Shown here in pieces: positions 1 through 5,841 of a stretch of DNA of 5,841 bases (the first letter of the stretch is position 1; each line of letters starts with the position of its first letter). A program made the translations under genes and the position numbers. Under the pieces are notes generated by a model. That model saw only the letters and a list, made by a program, of their open reading frames with translations. It ran no database searches and was not told where the DNA came from. Source of the stretch: Caldifarciminota bacterium 4484_100 (GTDB lineage Bacteria; Hydrothermota; Tepidihabitantia; SM23-42). Location: contig MUKB01000130.1 of assembly GCA_002049785.1 (NCBI GenBank), forward strand, positions 1 to 5,841, written 5' to 3'.

Positions 1-372
1 AAAATTGAAAAACTTGAAAGATTTATAAAATTCTCCAATGTCTCTGAAAAATTTGCCCTGGAGCCGAGAAACGAATCCTGGTTCAACAAAGAGATTATTG
101 ACTGGGCAAAGGGGTTGGGTGTCACCTGGGTTGCCATCGATGCCCCGCAGTTCAGCAGGGAAATCTACAAAACCACAAAGAATATCTACCTGCGGATGCA
201 TGGTCGGACCGACTGGTATCGACATAACTATTCAAAAAGGGAATTGGCCGAAATCGCCAGAAGAATAATAAGAAAAAAGCCAAAGCACATCTACATCTTC
301 TTCAACAACAATCACCATATGCTGGAGAATGCACAGCTGATGAGAGAAATACTAAAAACCAGAAAAATATAA
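1..372 (+). CDS. DUF72 (YecE-like) family protein, C-terminal half, 5' partial
   Basis: The frame is open from base 1 and ends at TAA 370-372, giving 123 residues of a protein whose family is usually about 230-280 residues long, so roughly the first half is missing. Visible family motifs are an ALEPRNESW segment near residue 20, YLRMHGR followed by a tyrosine-rich DWYRHNYS stretch in the middle, and an IYIFFNNNHHMLENA segment near the end. These match the conserved C-terminal strands of the DUF72 TIM-barrel fold. The biochemical role of DUF72 is not established, and nothing in the window adds to it. The stop codon overlaps the next gene's ATG by one base (TAATG), which suggests co-transcription and coupled translation. 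An ATG at 115 in the same frame is internal, because the conserved ALEPRNESW segment lies upstream of it. Confidence 0.88.
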   Translation, partial: KIEKLERFIKFSNVSEKFALEPRNESWFNKEIIDWAKGLGVTWVAIDAPQFSREIYKTTKNIYLRMHGRTDWYRHNYSKRELAEIARRIIRKKPKHIYIFFNNNHHMLENAQLMREILKTRKI

Positions 373-1337
373 TGCCGGCAAATCTTCCTCCACAATATTT
401 TGAGATAGAAAAAAAATATCGGGAGGCCAAAGAACCGAGGGAGAAGCTCGTCTATCTCCAACAGCTACTTGCAGTAGTGCCCAAGCACAAAGGAACCGAG
501 AAACTTCAGGCCGAGCTCAAGACCAAAATGTCAAAACTGCGGGAGGCGATAAAAAAGAGAAAACGGTCCGGAGGTTCAGGCGGTTCCTGGTTTCAGGTGG
601 AAAAACAGGGTGCGGGTCAGGTGGTTCTGGTTGGCCTACCGAATTCTGGTAAATCGACCCTGCTCAACACCCTTACCAATGCCCGCGCCGAAGTCGGGAG
701 CTATCCTTTCACCACAAATCTACCCCAGATCGGTATGCTCGAGTATGAAGATATAAAGATTCAGATTGTTGATACACCACCACTGCATAAGGATGCACCC
801 CCCTGGCTCTTCGGACTCTACCGAAATGGCGACTTACTCCTTATTGTCCTCGATTGCACCAATGACCCCTTCTCTGATTTTCAACAGATAAACGATATCA
901 TAAATGAACGCAACATCTTCATCAAAAAGAATGAATTCGGTGATATCAAGGATGCGATAATTGTTCTCAATAAATATGAAATGAGTGATGCACAGGTGCA
1001 GACCGATTCTTTTCTTCAGCAGTATCAGACCGATTATAGAATTATCATTGAGCCCGGAAAAGATATGATAAGACTTGAGAATTTAAAAAAGACAATCTTT
1101 GATGCCTTAAATATCATAAGGGTCTATACCAAAAAGATCGGCCATCCGATAGACAAAAAGGACCCGGTAGTATTTAAAAAGGGAACCACTGTGATTGAAG
1201 CGGCTGAATATATCCACAAAGATTTCAAAAAGAATCTAAAATTCGCCCGGCTCTGGAATGACAGTGGATACAAAGGTCAGCGGGTTGAAAAAAGTTATAT
1301 CCTGGCTGATGGTGATATAATTGAATTTCACATTTAG
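372..1337 (+). CDS. DRG/Obg-like GTPase with C-terminal TGS domain
   Basis: A 321-residue cytosolic GTPase. Residues 1-65 are a charged, probably helical N-terminal region (MPANLPPQYFEIEKKYREAK, then a PKHKGTEKLQ motif) of the kind found at the start of DRG-like GTPases, which supports the ATG at 372. Next comes a glycine/serine-rich linker (67-72) and the G domain. G1/P-loop is GLPNSGKST at 88-96, the switch I threonines are in YPFTT at 111-115, G3 is DTPP at 134-137, and G4 is NKYE at 200-203. Residues 248-321 form a TGS-type domain (VYTKKIG, then FKKGTTVIEAAEYIHKDF, ending LADGDIIEFHI). Relatives act with ribosomes or RNA; a translation-linked role here is inference. G4 has Glu where NKxD normally has Asp, which may alter guanine specificity. 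DTPP in place of DTPG seems usual for this subfamily. There is no clear Shine-Dalgarno, and the start overlaps the previous stop by one base. Confidence 0.9.
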   Translation: MPANLPPQYFEIEKKYREAKEPREKLVYLQQLLAVVPKHKGTEKLQAELKTKMSKLREAIKKRKRSGGSGGSWFQVEKQGAGQVVLVGLPNSGKSTLLNTLTNARAEVGSYPFTTNLPQIGMLEYEDIKIQIVDTPPLHKDAPPWLFGLYRNGDLLLIVLDCTNDPFSDFQQINDIINERNIFIKKNEFGDIKDAIIVLNKYEMSDAQVQTDSFLQQYQTDYRIIIEPGKDMIRLENLKKTIFDALNIIRVYTKKIGHPIDKKDPVVFKKGTTVIEAAEYIHKDFKKNLKFARLWNDSGYKGQRVEKSYILADGDIIEFHI

Positions 1338-1345
1338 AACTGAAT

Positions 1346-2293
1346 ATGTCAGGAATCAGTGAACATAAGATTATCAATTACATAAAAAAGAAGTTTCCAA
1401 TAAAGAATAAAGAAATCCTGAGAGGCATCGGAGATGACGCTACAGTTTTGCGTAATGGTTTAATAATATCAACCGACTCTTTTTTTGAAAACATTCATTT
1501 CAGATTCGAATACTTTGATATGTATTCAATCGGTTACCACTGCTTAAGTGCAAGCCTTTCTGACCTTGCAGCGATGGGGGCAAAGCCGGTTGGAGCATTG
1601 ATTGCAATTTGCCTATCTTCAGAAACCGGAATGTCAGATATCAAAGAACTGTATCGTGGATTTCAGACCCTGAGAAAAAGATACAACTTTGACATTGTGG
1701 GCGGTGATATTGTCCGAGGCCAGGTTTTTGGCCTTACCATTACGGTCATCGGTAGGGCAAATAAACCCCTGCTCCGCTGTGGTGCCAGGCCCGGACAGGA
1801 CTTATATGTTACAAACTTTCTCGGTCTTGCTGAGACCGGCAGGAGGGTTCTGGAGCAGGGGCTCTCCAGAAAAAGATACCCGGATAGTGTAAACAAACAT
1901 CTTTTCCCTGAACCCGGTTTTGATGCCGCAAAGATAATCAAAAAATTCGCCACCGCCTGTATCGATACATCTGATGGCCTTTCCACAGACAGCCACCATC
2001 TTGCTGAGTCCAGCAGGGTAAAGGTCATAATCGATGGTGCCCATATCCCGATTCATCCTGAAGTGGGGATGCTATGCGGTTCACAAGGTATTGATCCATT
2101 AGATTTTATCCTCTCCAATGGTGAAGACTTTGAACTGCTCTTTACCGCCTATAACCTGCCCAAAACACTACGGATAAAGATATTCAAGATTGGACGGGTT
2201 GAAAAGGGCAAGGGGGTCTGGCTTTCATATAGGGGAAAGGTCAGACCGATCCCGGCTTCTGGATACGACCACCTGAAATCGCTGAGTCATTAA
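1346..2293 (+). CDS. thiL: Thiamine-monophosphate kinase (ThiL)
   Basis: A 315-residue protein matching ThiL in length and motif order. ThiL is the ATP-dependent enzyme that phosphorylates thiamine monophosphate to thiamine diphosphate, the final step of cofactor synthesis. Visible motifs are GIGDDAT at 27-33, a metal-binding TD at 43-44 followed by HF at 51-52, LSDLAAMGAKP at 71-81, GGD at 119-121, DTSDGL at 207-212 and GEDFEL at 259-264, with GYDHL near the C terminus. These are the AIRS/PurM-type ATP and Mg2+ sites, and all the acidic residues expected are present. The ATG at 1346 follows the GTPase stop by 8 bases. No good Shine-Dalgarno is visible, so translation is probably coupled. No other thiamine gene or TPP riboswitch is in the window. 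The gene closes the plus-strand run, and downstream is the convergent repeat spacer. Confidence 0.95.
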   Translation: MSGISEHKIINYIKKKFPIKNKEILRGIGDDATVLRNGLIISTDSFFENIHFRFEYFDMYSIGYHCLSASLSDLAAMGAKPVGALIAICLSSETGMSDIKELYRGFQTLRKRYNFDIVGGDIVRGQVFGLTITVIGRANKPLLRCGARPGQDLYVTNFLGLAETGRRVLEQGLSRKRYPDSVNKHLFPEPGFDAAKIIKKFATACIDTSDGLSTDSHHLAESSRVKVIIDGAHIPIHPEVGMLCGSQGIDPLDFILSNGEDFELLFTAYNLPKTLRIKIFKIGRVEKGKGVWLSYRGKVRPIPASGYDHLKSLSH

Positions 2294-2321
2294 AAAACCG
2301 CCGGTTATCGGTCTGGTTTTT
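2293..2321 (+). terminator. Possible intrinsic terminator after thiL
   Basis: Immediately after the thiL stop, AAAAACC (2293-2299) can pair with GGTTTTT (2315-2321). A short inner CCG/CGG stem (2301-2303 with 2309-2311) gives an imperfect hairpin ending in a five-base T run. Position and form suit a rho-independent terminator. However, the internal loop is asymmetric, and the T-rich arm belongs to a 17-base segment (2312-2328) that recurs exactly at 2643-2659, so it may simply be part of the repeat family. Confidence 0.35.
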
Positions 2322-2349
2322 CAATGACATAATGACTAAATGACTAATG
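2322..2349. repeat. 8-bp-period degenerate tandem repeat (AATGACTA-like), copy 1
   Basis: About three and a half units of an AATGACTA-like octamer (AATGACAT, AATGACTA, AATGACTA, ATG). Related arrays are at 2653-2680 and 2687-2699. It is non-coding and lies just after the thiL terminator region. Confidence 0.7.
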
Positions 2350-2359
2350 TCTTTCTCAT

Positions 2360-2390
2360 CCAGCATCAAGAATCGAGTATCAAGAATCCA
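2360..2390. repeat. 7-bp-period degenerate tandem repeat (AATCAAG-like), copy 1
   Basis: Successive heptamers CATCAAG, AATCGAG, TATCAAG, AATCCAA share the pattern NATC(A/G)AG. A second array of the same family is at 2712-2742, near the other end of the spacer. Confidence 0.7.
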
Positions 2391-2396
2391 ACTTCC

Positions 2397-2424
2397 AATT
2401 CCGAAATTCGAAATCCGAAATGCC
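2397..2424. repeat. 7-bp-period degenerate tandem repeat (AAATYCG-like), copy 1
   Basis: Four heptamers AATTCCG, AAATTCG, AAATCCG, AAATGCC. The second copy at 2611-2631 has three units and ends in the same AAATGCC unit. Confidence 0.7.
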
Positions 2425-2442
2425 TCTATGGTTTGTCTGGTT

Positions 2443-2480
2443 GAAAAGATTTAGACCCTGAAAACGAGTTCAGGGTGACA
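2443..2480 (-). repeat. REP-like palindromic element, copy 1
   Basis: The core is an 8-bp perfect stem, ACCCTGAA (2455-2462) with TTCAGGGT (2469-2476), around a 6-base loop. It is preceded by GAAAAGATTTAG and followed by GACA. The same flank-stem-flank unit recurs in the same orientation at 2565-2601. It is labelled minus because the element at 2489-2515 reads the family in the opposite sense. Similar GTCA...CTGAA...TTCAG repeats are known from several bacterial groups; no transposase is present here. Confidence 0.8.
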
Positions 2481-2488
2481 ACAGTAAT

Positions 2489-2515
2489 GTCATGCTGAAT
2501 TTATTTCAGCATCTC
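2489..2515 (+). repeat. REP-like palindromic element, inverted copy 2
   Basis: GTC followed by the stem ATGCTGAA (2492-2499) and TTCAGCAT (2505-2512) around a 5-base loop. It aligns to the reverse complement of the copies at 2443-2480 and 2565-2601, with two stem base pairs changed on both sides so that pairing is kept. It sits 8 bases from copy 1, forming an inverted pair. Confidence 0.75.
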
Positions 2516-2522
2516 TGATTTT

Positions 2523-2562
2523 TTGGTTTGTCTGGTTTTTCTCGTTTTTCTGGTTTTTCTGG
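2523..2562. repeat. 9-bp-period degenerate tandem repeat (CTGGTTTTT-like)
   Basis: Units TTGGTTTGT, CTGGTTTTT, CTCGTTTTT, CTGGTTTTT, CTGG run in register every 9 bases. Shorter pieces of the same family occur at 2428-2440 and 2635-2652, and next to the thiL terminator at 2312-2321. Confidence 0.75.
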
Positions 2563-2564
2563 AT

Positions 2565-2601
2565 GAAAAGATTTAGACCCTGAAACAAGTTCAGGGTGAC
2601 A
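2565..2601 (-). repeat. REP-like palindromic element, copy 3
   Basis: Nearly identical to 2443-2480. The flank and left stem are the same, the stem is ACCCTGAA (2577-2584) with TTCAGGGT (2590-2597), and the loop is 5 bases instead of 6. It ends in the same GACA. Confidence 0.8.
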
Positions 2602-2610
2602 TTCTTTTTT

Positions 2611-2631
2611 AAATTCGAATTCCGAAATGCC
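2611..2631. repeat. 7-bp-period degenerate tandem repeat (AAATYCG-like), copy 2
   Basis: Three heptamers AAATTCG, AATTCCG, AAATGCC, matching the array at 2397-2424. Confidence 0.65.
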
Positions 2632-2634
2632 ATT

Positions 2635-2652
2635 CTGGTTACTCTGGTTTTT
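2635..2652. repeat. 9-bp-period repeat (CTGGTTTTT-like), short copy
   Basis: Two units, CTGGTTACT and CTGGTTTTT, run directly into the octamer array at 2653, reproducing the junction seen after thiL (2312-2328 equals 2643-2659). Confidence 0.55.
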
Positions 2653-2699
2653 CAATGACTTAATAACTCAATGACTAAATCTTTTCCAATGACTAATGG
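2653..2699. repeat. 8-bp-period degenerate tandem repeat (CAATGACT-like), copies 2 and 3
   Basis: Units CAATGACT, TAATAACT, CAATGACT, AAAT are followed after a short break by CAATGACT, AATGG (2687-2699). Same family as 2322-2349. Confidence 0.65.
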
Positions 2700-2711
2700 T
2701 TTTTCAAATAT

Positions 2712-2742
2712 CCAGAATCAAGCATCGAGAATCAAGTATCCA
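2712..2742. repeat. 7-bp-period degenerate tandem repeat (AATCAAG-like), copy 2
   Basis: After CCAG come the heptamers AATCAAG, CATCGAG, AATCAAG, TATCCA, matching the family at 2360-2390. Downstream, 2743-2815 holds nothing I can name; the minus-strand gene fragment begins at 2816. Confidence 0.65.
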
Positions 2743-2815
2743 TCTATATTTCTGCACTATTGTCCACGCCGTATAACGATTAACTATCCTTATGCATCCA
2801 ACATCAACTATTTTA

Positions 2816-3370
2816 TTAACACCACCTCACTAAATCGCCTTTCTCATCCCTACCATCCCAGAATATTTTTTGCTCACCCGCATCAACCTTTTTATTAATC
2901 AATTCCTTCACCCTCTTACCTGAAACATCATAGACCACCAAACTGAGTTTAGTGCTCCAAGGAAATCCAAATCTGATTGTCACTGAACCAACCGCAGGAT
3001 TGGGCAGAATATTAAAATAGAAACGAGTTGAAGACACCTCGCCTCGTGCCTGAGCACCACCACCTCCAAAGGGCAAAGTGGTTCTATAGGTCTTTAACCG
3101 ATAAATCGGCAGATAAGGACCCCAATACGCCCAGTGCTCATTACCCTCAGTATAGACAATAACTATCTTACCCTCAATATACTCAGCGGGTATATAACTC
3201 AAATCCGGCATCCTTGAATCAACCAATGAATTATTACTGATATTAACCGGCACCTGCCAGTTCCCATAATAGGCCGAATAAAGAATATCATAGAGAATTA
3301 TAAAAGGCACGAGGCGCACAGGATGGATTGGAACTGGTATAAACCGGCCCAGGACTATTCTGCCAGCCAA
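2816..3370 (-). pseudogene. Frame-shifted 3' part of the S8 protease gene: propeller unit plus truncated sorting domain
   Basis: This frame carries the continuation of the protease ending at 3288. Only the part from about 3300 down to 2816 looks like protein. It begins ILYSAYYGNWQVPVNIS, which repeats the strand-plus-Trp pattern of the propeller units in the upstream gene. A further unit follows (KIVIVYTEGNEHWAYWG), then a glycine-rich linker and an FlgD-like/T9SS type A sorting domain (ILPNPAVGSVTIRF, VVYDVSGKRV, IFWDGRDEKGD). The first 20 or so residues, starting at ATG 3370, overlap real coding sequence in the other frame and look spurious, and there is no sign of an independent start. The frame ends in LVRWC at TAA 2816-2818, where such domains normally continue with a GVYFYRL-like strand and a lysine-rich tail. 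The C terminus is therefore incomplete as well. It could be a true pseudogene tail or an assembly artefact. Confidence 0.72.
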
Positions 3371-5561
3371 ACGGCGTCAAAACACGATAATAAATATCCG
3401 AAGGAGAACCATCCTCCCAGAAAAACCAGACCTTTGATGCGGTAGAAAATAGACTGGGGGCAGTTGAAACAATACCATCATTATTAGAGACTAAATTCAA
3501 AGACTGCCAATCATCACGACTGGATCGATAATATATCTCCTCAATTCCATTAATCTTGCGGGTATAGGTAACAATAACTCCATAATATTGAACAAGCGCT
3601 AAACCCGGTGCACCAAAACGATAACTGTCTGAGGCATCAATATTGGTATGCTGAAGCGTTGGATTCTGGGCAGTAATATCAAATGTGCCAATCACAAGAT
3701 AACTCGTCAGCCACTGATTCTGAAACTCAAAACCGAGATAACCAGTATTGCCATTGATCAAAAATGAAGGCACACTGAAACCCAGGGCGAAATCATCTTC
3801 ATAAAGAATAAATGGCCCTTCCCAGGTATTGTTTATCCGGCGGGCATAACTTATCGTATTACCATCCCTGAATAGACAATGGGGATTACCCTGAGCATCT
3901 ACAGCCAGACAGGGTGAATCACCATCAGCCACCTTCTCCTCCCAGTAATCCCAGGACTGACCATCATCAACCGATGTGGTATATCTGATATAGGCACCAG
4001 GTCGGGAAAAGGCCTTACCGGTCTGATAGACAAGATGGAGTCGGTCATTATTCTCATCATAGACAATTACCCTTTGATTATTATAACTCAAGGCACGGCA
4101 AGATGAAGATTTCTGCACAAAATTCTGGACACTATCTATTGCAGATTTACAATCAAGCCTTCCCCAGCCATAATAGTTATTGGGCACGGGCTGACCCACA
4201 GGATTTGCCGATTCAATCAAGAGGTTATAGATGTCATAGAAGTTTAGTTTATGTCCCCATAAGTCCATTGCAGCCTGTTGCATCAGGGCAATTGCACCGG
4301 TGATATGAGGCGTCGCCATCGAGGTGCCGTATTTTTTGACATAGCCGTTTGGATTCTGATAATCAGCCGAGACAATGCCATCATCTGACCCGGGTTCATT
4401 AAAATCAGTCCCGGGAGCCATAATATCGGGTTTGATCAGGTCCCAGTCTGGCCTTGGCCAGTATGTTTCATCATTCCAGGGATTCTGATCTGGTGCTGGA
4501 CCAGGAGAGGAGAAAGATGCCTTATTATCATTAATGTCAGTTGCACCAACACCGATGGTCAATGGATAATTACCAGGTGCCCAAACATAAGGGTGCATCC
4601 AATTATTACCACCGCAAAAAACTGTAATTATTCCTAAATTTCTGAGTGTTTTTATATCCTGCCAATATTCAAGATTTGTGCTATAATAACCCCAAGAACA
4701 ATTAACCACATCAGGAGCCAGGTTGCCATAAGGTGTGTTTACTAAATCAGCAATCCACTGAAAACAGTCATGAGGACTACCACCGTATTGAGCAGTGCAG
4801 GCAATCAATTCTGCACCCGGGGCAACACCAATATCCCTTAAATTACCATTATAACCATCACCACCTAAGGCAATACCACCCACATGGGTACCGTGACCAA
4901 TATTGTCAATTGGAGTAGATGAAGGATTTTCAGGATTAGCATCATGCCAGGCATATTCCCAGTGCAATTCACCTTCCACTTTACTCCGCCATTTATTATT
5001 ATCAGGAGACGTCCACCAACTTTCATGATTTTCTAGCATCCCGGTATCAAAGATGCATATTACTATACCATCACCAGTATATCCCGGTTCGGTCCAGACA
5101 TCACTTGCCCTGACCCGCTGAATATTCCACTCAATCTCACTGGGTGGCGGTGCCTTACCTGTCGGCTCAATCATCTCTCCTGCTGAACCACCATTCACAT
5201 AATCTACTTCAGACCTTGAGGCAATCGCCTGAATCACTGCCTCTGTCGCTTTTAATGTAAAACCATTATATACCCAGAATGACCGCAAACCCTCAACCTG
5301 ATTACCATAAGAATTCACAAAATCAATCAGGGATTGTTGAGACCTCTGAGAAAATTCCTTCAGATAAGCAACCTTCTCTGCATAGGCCTTCTGTGGAAAA
5401 CGAGCAAGATTCGACCTTTGTACCAGATGAACACTGACCAGAGTCTTATTGCCGGGCGACAGGGTATCCAAAACCGCCTGCAGAGACGGTGTTATATACC
5501 CGGCACTCAAAAGATTCGCTCCAGCAAGGAGCATTACTGTGGTTATAGTTATTACACGCAT
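3288..5561 (-). CDS. Secreted subtilisin-family (S8) serine protease with Asp-box/propeller-like C-terminal region; frame broken at its 3' end
   Basis: 757 residues in this frame. Residues 1-20 are a signal peptide with likely cleavage after LLSA. Residues 25-125 resemble a subtilisin propeptide. The peptidase domain spans about 145-480 with an intact triad: Asp172 in FDTG, His223 in GHGTHVGG and Ser414 in GTSMATPH, with the probable oxyanion Asn319 in the GGNN motif. It is expected to degrade protein outside the cell or at the surface. From about 490 there are repeated beta units, including a canonical Asp-box SVDDGQSW (530-537) and recurring strands such as ISYARRINNTW, IYYRSSRDDW and IYYRVLTPFGW. 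The frame stops at TGA 3288-3290 in mid-unit, and the rest, with the sorting domain, continues one frame over to 2816. The intact gene would have been about 915 residues or slightly more. The start is ATG 5559-5561 with a strong AAGGAGG upstream, 13 bases after the neighbouring gene. Confidence 0.9.
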   Translation of the reverse strand: MRVITITTVMLLAGANLLSAGYITPSLQAVLDTLSPGNKTLVSVHLVQRSNLARFPQKAYAEKVAYLKEFSQRSQQSLIDFVNSYGNQVEGLRSFWVYNGFTLKATEAVIQAIASRSEVDYVNGGSAGEMIEPTGKAPPPSEIEWNIQRVRASDVWTEPGYTGDGIVICIFDTGMLENHESWWTSPDNNKWRSKVEGELHWEYAWHDANPENPSSTPIDNIGHGTHVGGIALGGDGYNGNLRDIGVAPGAELIACTAQYGGSPHDCFQWIADLVNTPYGNLAPDVVNCSWGYYSTNLEYWQDIKTLRNLGIITVFCGGNNWMHPYVWAPGNYPLTIGVGATDINDNKASFSSPGPAPDQNPWNDETYWPRPDWDLIKPDIMAPGTDFNEPGSDDGIVSADYQNPNGYVKKYGTSMATPHITGAIALMQQAAMDLWGHKLNFYDIYNLLIESANPVGQPVPNNYYGWGRLDCKSAIDSVQNFVQKSSSCRALSYNNQRVIVYDENNDRLHLVYQTGKAFSRPGAYIRYTTSVDDGQSWDYWEEKVADGDSPCLAVDAQGNPHCLFRDGNTISYARRINNTWEGPFILYEDDFALGFSVPSFLINGNTGYLGFEFQNQWLTSYLVIGTFDITAQNPTLQHTNIDASDSYRFGAPGLALVQYYGVIVTYTRKINGIEEIYYRSSRDDWQSLNLVSNNDGIVSTAPSLFSTASKVWFFWEDGSPSDIYYRVLTPFGWQNSPGPVYTSSNPSCAPRAFYNSL

Positions 5562-5566
5562 TTTGA

Positions 5567-5573
5567 CCTCCTT
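5567..5573 (-). promoter_or_regulatory. Strong Shine-Dalgarno for the S8 protease
   Basis: On the minus strand AAGGAGG is followed by five bases and the ATG at 5561, which fixes the start. It lies one base after the TAA of the upstream gene, an arrangement suited to reinitiation within an operon. The plus-strand genes have no comparable site. Confidence 0.85.
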
Positions 5574-5574
5574 G

Positions 5575-5841
5575 TTATCTTATAACCACAATTTTTTTCG
5601 TTTTTATCCTATCTCCAGAGTCAATCTTTAAGAAATAGACCCCGGCAGATAAAGGATAAAAGACCTTCCTACTTTGTTTAAAATAATCCCTAATAACCAC
5701 CTTCCCGGAAACATCATAAACCCTTATCTCACCATCTTCTGAAGGCAAAAAACTTAAGCCACCCTGAAAAATAGTAGAATATAAATAATCACTCAAATCA
5801 CCTTTCCTCACCTCCCCACTCACACCCTGAGACCCCGAAAA
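5575..5841 (-). CDS. C-terminal end of a secreted protein with T9SS type A-like sorting domain, 5' partial
   Basis: The frame is open to the window edge at 5841 and stops at TAA 5575-5577, giving 88 residues, with the start outside the window. A GTG at 5823 is in frame but is unlikely to be the real start, as there is no signal peptide and the frame stays open upstream. The last 50 or so residues form a sorting domain: GEIRVYDVSGKVV, then PLSAGVYFLKI and the basic tail KTKKIVVIR ending exactly at the stop. In Bacteroidetes such domains direct proteins through type IX secretion to the surface. The passenger domain cannot be identified from what remains. It is co-directional with the S8 protease and 13 bases upstream of it, so probably in the same operon. 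Both share the VYDVSGK motif, and this copy keeps the end that the protease copy lacks. Confidence 0.82.
   Translation of the reverse strand, partial: FSGSQGVSGEVRKGDLSDYLYSTIFQGGLSFLPSEDGEIRVYDVSGKVVIRDYFKQSRKVFYPLSAGVYFLKIDSGDRIKTKKIVVIR

Noticed and set aside
1663..2056. Minus-strand open frames opposite thiL
   Set aside because: thiL motifs account for this region on the plus strand, and the antisense products show no recognisable motif.
2443..2601. Terminal inverted repeats of an insertion sequence
   Set aside because: The two most similar copies are direct, not inverted, and no transposase frame lies between or beside them.
2322..2742. CRISPR array
   Set aside because: Repeat units are only 7-9 bases and contiguous, or are palindromes about 27-38 bases long at irregular spacing and mixed orientation. 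There are no uniform repeats with unique spacers and no cas genes.
2671..2898. Plus-strand open frame of 75 codons in the spacer
   Set aside because: It starts inside the octamer repeat array, runs antisense into the protease tail, has no ribosome binding site, and its composition is that of the repeats.
3288..3310. Programmed ribosomal frameshift joining the two protease frames
   Set aside because: There is no recognisable slippery site with a stimulatory element at the stop, and the shortened propeller spacing and damaged C terminus fit gene decay or an assembly error better.
4103..5631. Plus-strand open frames antisense to the protease (4103-4303, 4733-4918, 5334-5631)
   Set aside because: They lie opposite the well-supported S8 protease frame and have low-complexity or motif-free products.

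Overview
The window reads as a chromosomal segment of an uncultured-type, Gram-negative, moderately AT-rich bacterium. Two adjacent genes end in FlgD-like / type IX-secretion-style (T9SS type A) sorting domains. The convergent spacer is packed with short degenerate tandem repeats and REP-like palindromes. From general knowledge this mix recalls candidate phyla around the FCB group, such as WOR-3/Stahlbacteria. No phylogenetic marker here settles that, so the assignment is inference.

Left part (1-2293, plus strand): a tight three-gene run. It starts with the C-terminal half of a DUF72 (YecE-like) TIM-barrel protein cut by the window edge. Next is a complete DRG/Obg-like GTPase with a C-terminal TGS domain, which overlaps the DUF72 stop by one base. 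Thiamine-monophosphate kinase (thiL) follows 8 bases later. The three are probably co-transcribed. None of the internal starts has a clear Shine-Dalgarno, which suggests translational coupling. The genes look like housekeeping functions and share no obvious pathway.

Middle (2294-2815): a convergent non-coding spacer. It holds a possible terminator hairpin, at least four families of degenerate short-period arrays (about 7, 7, 8 and 9 bp), and three copies of a palindromic element, one of them inverted relative to the other two. The stems of the two orientations differ by compensatory base pairs. The last 70 or so bases before the minus-strand gene show nothing recognisable.

Right part (2816-5841, minus strand): a large secreted subtilisin-family (S8) protease with signal peptide, propeptide, intact Asp-His-Ser triad and a repeated Asp-box/propeller-like C-terminal region. 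Its reading frame is broken near 3290-3305. The remainder, with a final propeller strand, one more propeller unit and the sorting domain, continues in another frame to 2816. The sorting domain itself also stops short. Upstream and in the same orientation is the end of another secreted protein with an intact sorting domain. Its stop lies one base from the protease's strong Shine-Dalgarno, so the two are probably one operon of exported proteins.

I did not find an obviously new biological system. The features most worth a second look are the composite repeat spacer and the decayed 3' end of the protease gene next to it.
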